The translations under genes and the position numbers were made by a program. Positions 36,043-40,235 of a stretch of DNA of 40,235 nt are shown here, one piece after another (position 1 is the first letter of the stretch; each line of letters starts with the position of its first letter). The stretch spans positions 1-40,235 of the forward strand of contig DAIDJG010000409.1 of the NCBI GenBank assembly GCA_027451445.1, given 5' to 3'. The notes under the pieces were generated by a model. The model searched no databases. It saw only the letters and a list, made by a program, of their open reading frames with translations, and was not told where the DNA came from. Origin of the DNA: Singulisphaera sp. GTDB taxonomy: Bacteria > Planctomycetota > Planctomycetia > Isosphaerales > Isosphaeraceae.

Positions 36043-38301
36043 TCACTTCTTCACGAGTTTGGGGAGTACCCGCTCGGCAACCACCGCGGCAGCCTCCTGG
36101 AGTGCGGACTTGCCCGCGACCTGCTCGGCCAGGTCGACCGCGCGGACCGTCTGGCGGTCGACGGCCAGGACGTTGCCCGTCTTGCGATCGATGGCCTTGA
36201 CCTCGACTCTGGCCTTGACCGAGACGAGGTTGCCGTGACGGCCGGCGAACTCACTGAAGCCCTCGCCACGAATCAAGATATCGGCCTTCTCTTGATCCGC
36301 GGTATCGAGGACCGTGAAGCCGGTCTCCTTGCAGAACAACACGAGCTCGGTCTCTGCCGCCGGGTCGATCGTGGGCACGCCTACATGCCGCTCGACGATC
36401 GTGACGCAAACAGACGGCCGGTCCGCTTTCGGGAGCGCCCGCTTCACGGCGGCCACGCGGTCGACGACGGGTGCTGGCCTGGTGACGATGATGTGCCCCT
36501 CCTTCTCGACAGCCTCCGCGATCTTACCCGCGAGTGTCTCGACCAAAGGCCCGAATTCATCGCTCGACCGCCCCCGGATCGACGCGCCCAGCGTGCGTCC
36601 GGTCTCGGTGCTGATGACCTTGGCAACAACATAGATAGTCTTGTCGACCTGGAAGACGGACCCGGTAATCAAAAGCTTGGCGCCGGTGAGCTGGCCGACC
36701 CTTGTCGCCCCACCTTCCTTGACCATGCCCGAGAGGTTCAGCTCCTGCTCCTGAAGCGTACGGTCCAGCTCGGCGCGATCAACCAGCAGCAACTTGGGGG
36801 TGGCTGTGAGTCGGGCGAACAGGATATCGCTGGTTTGCGCACCGAGCGCTTTGACGTCCGCTCCGCGCTCCTCGAAAGGGAGGATCGCGGCCGGATAAAC
36901 TTCTGCGTTCGCTTTCGCTTCCGCGTCGGCTGCGGGCTGGCGATCCGGCGCGGCCGGTTCCGCAACCTGGACCGGCGCGGCAGGAGTCGGCGAGCTGAAC
37001 CGAACGAACCGCCAGCTCCCCTGACCAAGCCCGGCCAACGCCGCCAGGCCGAACAGCCCACACGCCGCCACGGCCCACAACGTGCCGCGCTTCCGGGCTG
37101 GGCGCGGCGCGGCTTCTCGGAATCCGAGCTCGCAACGGCCGAGCTCCTCGGCAACAACAACCGCGGACTCGGGGCGACGCTCAGGGTCCTTGGCGTGCAA
37201 TGCCTCGATCAGGCGGACGAGTGCGTCGGGAACCCGGGGATTGAGCGCGGTAATCGAGGGGGCCGGCTGCTCGCTGACGAGCCGGACGGTCGCGAGGTCC
37301 GAACGACCCCAGAACGGAGGCTTGCCCGTGCACATGGCGTAGAGCACACTCCCCAAGCTGAACAGATCGCAACGGTGGTCGAGCGGATCGCCGTTCGCCT
37401 GCTCGGGAGCCATGTAGGACGGGGTGCCGATGAGGGCGCCGTCGACACTCAGGCTGGAGTCGCCGCCGATCGGCCGGGCGAGGCCGAAGTCAAGCACGAC
37501 GACGCGTCCCTCTTCCCCTTCCAGCCAGATGTTGTCTGGCTTCAGATCGCGATGGATCAAGCCGCTCGCATGGGCGGCGACGAGCGCCTCGGCGATTTCG
37601 CGACCGATCCTCGCGACCTCGACCGGCGGCAGTGCCCCGATCCGTCGGATCCGTGCTTCGAGCGACTCGCCGCGCAGCAAGGGCATCGCCAGGTAAGGGA
37701 TGCCTCGATCCTCTCCCACACGGTGGATTGCGACGACGTGATCGTTCCGGATGGAAGCGGCTGCCTGGGCCTCGCGCAAGAACCGCAGCCGGGCCGATTC
37801 GCTGGCGGCGAGCGCGGGCCGCATCACCTTCAAGGCCACGAGCCGATTCAATGCCGCTTCCTCAGCGCGGTAGACGATTCCCATGCCCCCCGAACCGATC
37901 CGGCTCAGAACTCGGTAAGGACCGAGCCGGCCGATCTCGTCGGGCGACGCGGGCGGGGCCAGGAAGTCGTTGCACTCGGTGGCGAGCGTAAATGTCGACT
38001 CCCCTGTGCCGCCGCCCGTGACGGTGGGTGAGCCTCCGCCGGATGAGAAAGACACCAGGAGTTTGCTCATACGCATCACGAGCGCCTCGACCGGCTCTTC
38101 GTCGAGTGAGTCGGCCGGACCGGACTGGGCCCGCATCGCGTCGACCAGCGGGTCGACGGCCGCGACGTGACCGGCGGCATCAAGACAACGGCCGCAGCTC
38201 GCGAGGTGCCGGCTCACTTGTACCGCTTCGTTTTCCGGGAGCCGGCCCAGTAGGAAGCGGCTCAGGTCTTCGTGCACGAAACAGCCTGGATTCGCGATCA
38301 T
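36043..38301 (-). CDS. Ser/Thr kinase with anti-sigma zinc motif and CsgG-like tail
   Basis: A 752-residue protein. Residues 1-45 hold an anti-sigma-type zinc site, H32-x3-C36-x2-C39 (RHLASCGRC). The kinase domain (about 127-395) has GSGGMGIVYRAEE, VALKVM, LIHRDLKPDN, a regular DFG and MAPEQA. One membrane helix lies at about 405-425 (LWAVAACGLFGLAALAGLG). Beyond it, about 475-610 is a CsgG/FlgO-like domain (AAILPFEERG, then LVDRAELDRTLQEQ and LLITGSVFQVD). The final 140 residues form another alpha/beta domain (ADILIRGEGFSE, LVSVKARVEVKAID) that I cannot name. The ECF sigma gene at 38695 lies upstream on the same strand. The zinc motif suggests direct binding of that sigma factor, with release controlled by phosphorylation; this is inference. 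Confidence 0.9.
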   Translation of the reverse strand: MIANPGCFVHEDLSRFLLGRLPENEAVQVSRHLASCGRCLDAAGHVAAVDPLVDAMRAQSGPADSLDEEPVEALVMRMSKLLVSFSSGGGSPTVTGGGTGESTFTLATECNDFLAPPASPDEIGRLGPYRVLSRIGSGGMGIVYRAEEAALNRLVALKVMRPALAASESARLRFLREAQAAASIRNDHVVAIHRVGEDRGIPYLAMPLLRGESLEARIRRIGALPPVEVARIGREIAEALVAAHASGLIHRDLKPDNIWLEGEEGRVVVLDFGLARPIGGDSSLSVDGALIGTPSYMAPEQANGDPLDHRCDLFSLGSVLYAMCTGKPPFWGRSDLATVRLVSEQPAPSITALNPRVPDALVRLIEALHAKDPERRPESAVVVAEELGRCELGFREAAPRPARKRGTLWAVAACGLFGLAALAGLGQGSWRFVRFSSPTPAAPVQVAEPAAPDRQPAADAEAKANAEVYPAAILPFEERGADVKALGAQTSDILFARLTATPKLLLVDRAELDRTLQEQELNLSGMVKEGGATRVGQLTGAKLLITGSVFQVDKTIYVVAKVISTETGRTLGASIRGRSSDEFGPLVETLAGKIAEAVEKEGHIIVTRPAPVVDRVAAVKRALPKADRPSVCVTIVERHVGVPTIDPAAETELVLFCKETGFTVLDTADQEKADILIRGEGFSEFAGRHGNLVSVKARVEVKAIDRKTGNVLAVDRQTVRAVDLAEQVAGKSALQEAAAVVAERVLPKLVKK

Positions 38302-38485
38302 CGTGGCCTCGGAGCGATCACGTCGCCGGCAGAAATTCGACCCGGTTACGGGAGAGTGAAGGGCTGGAATCGCCCTTCTCCAAAGAGACTATGCGCCGAG
38401 GTCGCAAAACCTGACAGGCTCGCGGACGATTAGGGTCCGGGCAAGAATAATCTCTACAAATTAAAGCAGATTCATTCCTGGATCT

Positions 38486-38644
38486 GGGAGGGCGAGGCTC
38501 CGTCCGAGCCAGCTTTGATCCTGCGGCGAGTCTTCGAGCCGCAGGATCACCGCGAGCCGACGCCCGCGCACCACACGCGATGTTCCAATGACTCGAAGAC
38601 TCGTCATCGGAACAAGGCTGGCTCGGACGGAGCCTCGCCCTCCC
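38486..38644. repeat. MITE-like element with 28-bp perfect inverted repeats
   Basis: Bases 38486-38513, beginning GGGAGGGCGAGGCTCC, are the exact reverse complement of 38617-38644. The 100-base centre has further symmetry around GAGTCTTCGAG and CTCGAAGACTC. No coding capacity. It lies between the sigma gene stop (38695) and the kinase start (38301), so a transcript joining them must cross this hairpin. A half copy exists at 22568. The rest of 38302-38694 shows nothing else. Confidence 0.75.
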
Positions 38645-38694
38645 GATGTCCTCGAAGCCGTAAAAAGTTGCTCACTTTATTTTTGCCCGCGCCC

Positions 38695-39309
38695 TTAGTC
38701 GAGCAAACCTTCCAGCTCCGTCCTGAGCCGCCGAAGCACGCGTGACTTGGCTGTGTAGACAGCGTCCGGAGAGATCCCCAGCTCGTTCGCCACCTCGGCA
38801 GCGGGCCGGCCCGAAACGACGTGCTCCCAGCAGGCTTTCCAGGTCGAGGGCTGGAACTCCGATTTCATCAGCTTCAGGGCGCGGTCGACGAGGTGACGGC
38901 GGTATTCGTGTTCGTCATAGGCTTCGAGATCATCGGGTACCGACAGCTCATCCAGCCGAGGATCGCCGTCGTCCCGCGCCGGCAGCCGCCGACGCCTTTG
39001 CATTTCGCGCCACTTGTTGAGCGTGACAGTCCGAAGCCAACCCCGAAAGGTCCCTTGCCGGTCATACCGAAACTCGGGGAGCTTCTGAACCAGGACCAGG
39101 AAAACTTCCTGCACGAGGTCCGCGGCGTCTGCGGCGGACAATCCCGCGCGATGCGCCCAGTGATAGATCAGCGGCGTGAAGAGCTCGGCGCAACGCCGCC
39201 AGGCTTCCGGTTCCCCCGGGCCGCGCAGGCGCTCGAGCAAGCTCACCGGAGTAGGCTTCTCCGCGACGTCTGCTCCAGGGAAATTGGCACCCGTCTCGCT
39301 CTTCGGCAT
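38695..39309 (-). CDS. ECF RNA polymerase sigma factor of the CsgG-kinase system
   Basis: A 204-residue sigma factor. The ATG at 39309 has GGGAG 8 bases upstream; the longer frame adds 44 low-complexity residues. Region 2 is at about 30-95 (LIYHWAHRAGLSAADAADLV, then FRGWLRTVTLNKW). Region 4 is at about 145-200 (RPAAEVANELGISPDAVYTAKSRVLRRL). It is of a different ECF type from those at 21621 and 25494, lacking their TTxWSR start and VDDE end. It heads the block of kinase, exported protein and WD40/CsgG protein. Confidence 0.88.
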   Translation of the reverse strand: MPKSETGANFPGADVAEKPTPVSLLERLRGPGEPEAWRRCAELFTPLIYHWAHRAGLSAADAADLVQEVFLVLVQKLPEFRYDRQGTFRGWLRTVTLNKWREMQRRRRLPARDDGDPRLDELSVPDDLEAYDEHEYRRHLVDRALKLMKSEFQPSTWKACWEHVVSGRPAAEVANELGISPDAVYTAKSRVLRRLRTELEGLLD

Positions 39310-39427
39310 GGCGACCACTCCCAAGACGGATCTTGTCCCGCACGAACGCAGACCAGCCGATCGGTCATCACGTCGGAGATTACCGGCTATCACCATTCCT
39401 CTGCCACTTGCCTTTTTGCATCGGCAT

Positions 39428-39455
39428 CTGCCATTTCGCAACTGCCATTTCGCCT
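39428..39455. repeat. Two tandem 14-base repeats
   Basis: CTGCCATTTCGCAA is followed directly by CTGCCATTTCGCCT. They sit about 120 bases upstream of the sigma gene start and could be a regulatory site or simple slippage. The region 39456-39942 contains no gene I can support; a 196-residue minus-strand frame there has no recognisable domain. Confidence 0.4.
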
Positions 39456-39942
39456 ACCCACCGGACGGGCCGGCCTCTGGGACAACTCTACCGTACCCCC
39501 ATTGGAGAATCTGCCGCAATATCCACACGGCCCAAGACCACAGTGCGACGCGAGCGAGGCTTAGCCGCCAGGTCCTCGGGATAGACGGCGCCGCAAAGCG
39601 CTGCTGGGCAACCCACTGGTCCGGCCTGAGCCGAGCGGCGCGGACAGCGGCCGTCCGCCGGTGCCGGTCCGGCACATCGGCCATCGCCACGGTACCCCCC
39701 GTGTTGCAGGCGGCCAAGGCCGGTTGAGCCGCTCGCGGCAGGTTCAACACGCTCAGGTCCGCGGGTCGCTCCAGCAAACGACCGCGGTTTACGACCGCGT
39801 TGCACACGCCTGCGACCGACCGGGAGCTGCGGCATCGAGATCGTCGTGTTATAGAGCGGTTTTCAATTGGATTGCGCACAGTATCGCGTCGCGCTTCGTC
39901 CTCCGAAAGCGGAGGGAACCTCATACCTCCCCGCCTTGGGAA

Positions 39943-40097
39943 GGGGGGGTAGGGGGGGTGGGGCTTTGACCTCCGCTCGCAGCCAATGGCAATCGACCGT
40001 CCCAAACCCACCATTTCCCAGGAAATCAAGGCCGTTTTCCCCACGGGTGAAGGCAGTGGGCCGAGAGCGACGGTTACTCCCCACCCCCCCTAACCCC
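39943..40097. repeat. G-rich inverted repeat with G-quadruplex potential
   Basis: The left arm 39946-39963 reads GGGG-TA-GGGGGGG-T-GGGG; the right arm 40079-40097 is its reverse complement with one inserted base. The left arm together with the G-run at 39943 has enough G tracts to form a quadruplex. The ~115 bases between the arms hold no gene. Confidence 0.6.
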
Positions 40098-40151
40098 AAT
40101 ACCGTTCAACTAACCCTAAGCCCAAGCAGACGAAGGATTTAACTCCCTCCC

Positions 40152-40235
40152 CCCTTGTGGGGGAGGGTTGGGGTGGGGGGTTCGAACGGCCATAGGTACT
40201 GCGACACCCCCCACCCCGGCCCTCCCCCACAAGGG
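40152..40235. repeat. 29-bp imperfect inverted repeat at window end
   Basis: CCCTTGTGGGGGAGGG followed by TTGGGGTGGGGGG (40152-40180) pairs with 40207-40235 with two adjacent mismatches, around a 26-base centre. It may extend past the window. It has the form of a dispersed hairpin repeat. Confidence 0.65.

Noticed and set aside
35521-38031. Plus-strand open frame of 836 codons opposite the CsgG-kinase gene
   Set aside because: It is the mirror of a clearly coding minus-strand kinase; high GC third positions keep the antisense frame open. It has no domain, signal or ribosome site.
39454-40044. Minus-strand 196-codon frame upstream of the last sigma gene
   Set aside because: It runs through the G-rich repeat, has no recognisable domain and no good ribosome site; a C-terminal Trp-rich stretch alone is not enough.

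Overview
The window looks like the chromosome of a planctomycete, most likely of the Isosphaeraceae/Gemmataceae type. This is inferred from gene content and style, not from a marker gene. The supporting traits are high GC with long open antisense frames, four ECF sigma factors and three large membrane-anchored Ser/Thr kinases in 40 kb, a ThuA/PVC-type dehydrogenase/cytochrome c giant protein, tandem secreted esterases, a DUF1080 domain, DUF4058, and several hairpin repeat families between genes.

Layout. 1-440 holds a decayed tRNA-Leu-like sequence and an AT-rich patch. 440-3314 (minus) encodes a two-domain sialate O-acetylesterase-like secreted protein and an enolase-superfamily enzyme closely resembling cis-3-hydroxy-L-proline dehydratases; a PAS-AraC regulator is divergent from them (3424-4185). 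4345-6925 is an ECF sigma factor with a membrane-spanning C-terminal extension, followed by a secreted protein of unknown function. 7348-7430 is an intact tRNA-Leu(CAA). A 67-base imperfect copy of its 3' part at 11145-11211 marks out a ~3.8 kb island holding a VapBC-like pair (toxin broken by two frameshifts), a truncated DUF2185-like gene and an intact AbiEi/AbiEii pair under a promoter/operator that appears leaderless.

11416-18034 (minus) encodes a tandem CE1-type esterase and a 1445-residue ThuA-PVC-cytochrome c protein, separated by an IS5-like MITE. 18281-26231 (minus) holds two consecutive ECF sigma/kinase cassettes. One kinase ends in TPRs, the other in a DUF1080 sugar-hydrolase-like domain. 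A second copy of the same MITE abuts the stop codon of the DUF1080 kinase. 26476-27401 (minus) is a Panacea-domain antitoxin overlapping a small PemK/MazF-like protein, with a readable promoter. Next to it lie a PcfJ remnant, a DUF4058 gene and a Tat-exported alpha/beta-hydrolase-like protein.

30610-39309 (minus) is the most striking block. An ECF sigma factor is followed by a kinase carrying an anti-sigma zinc motif at its N-terminus and a CsgG-like domain at its C-terminus. After it come a secreted protein and a 1484-residue WD40/CsgG/CsgG/TPR/GATase-like protein, the last three genes having 1-bp or ATGA junctions. I read this as one envelope-spanning sensing module. The end of the window (39310-40235) is a cluster of G-rich inverted repeats with no convincing gene.

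Many start codons were moved inward from the longest frame on the basis of Shine-Dalgarno sequences, promoters and neighbouring genes. Family names are from recognition of motifs only; no database search was run.
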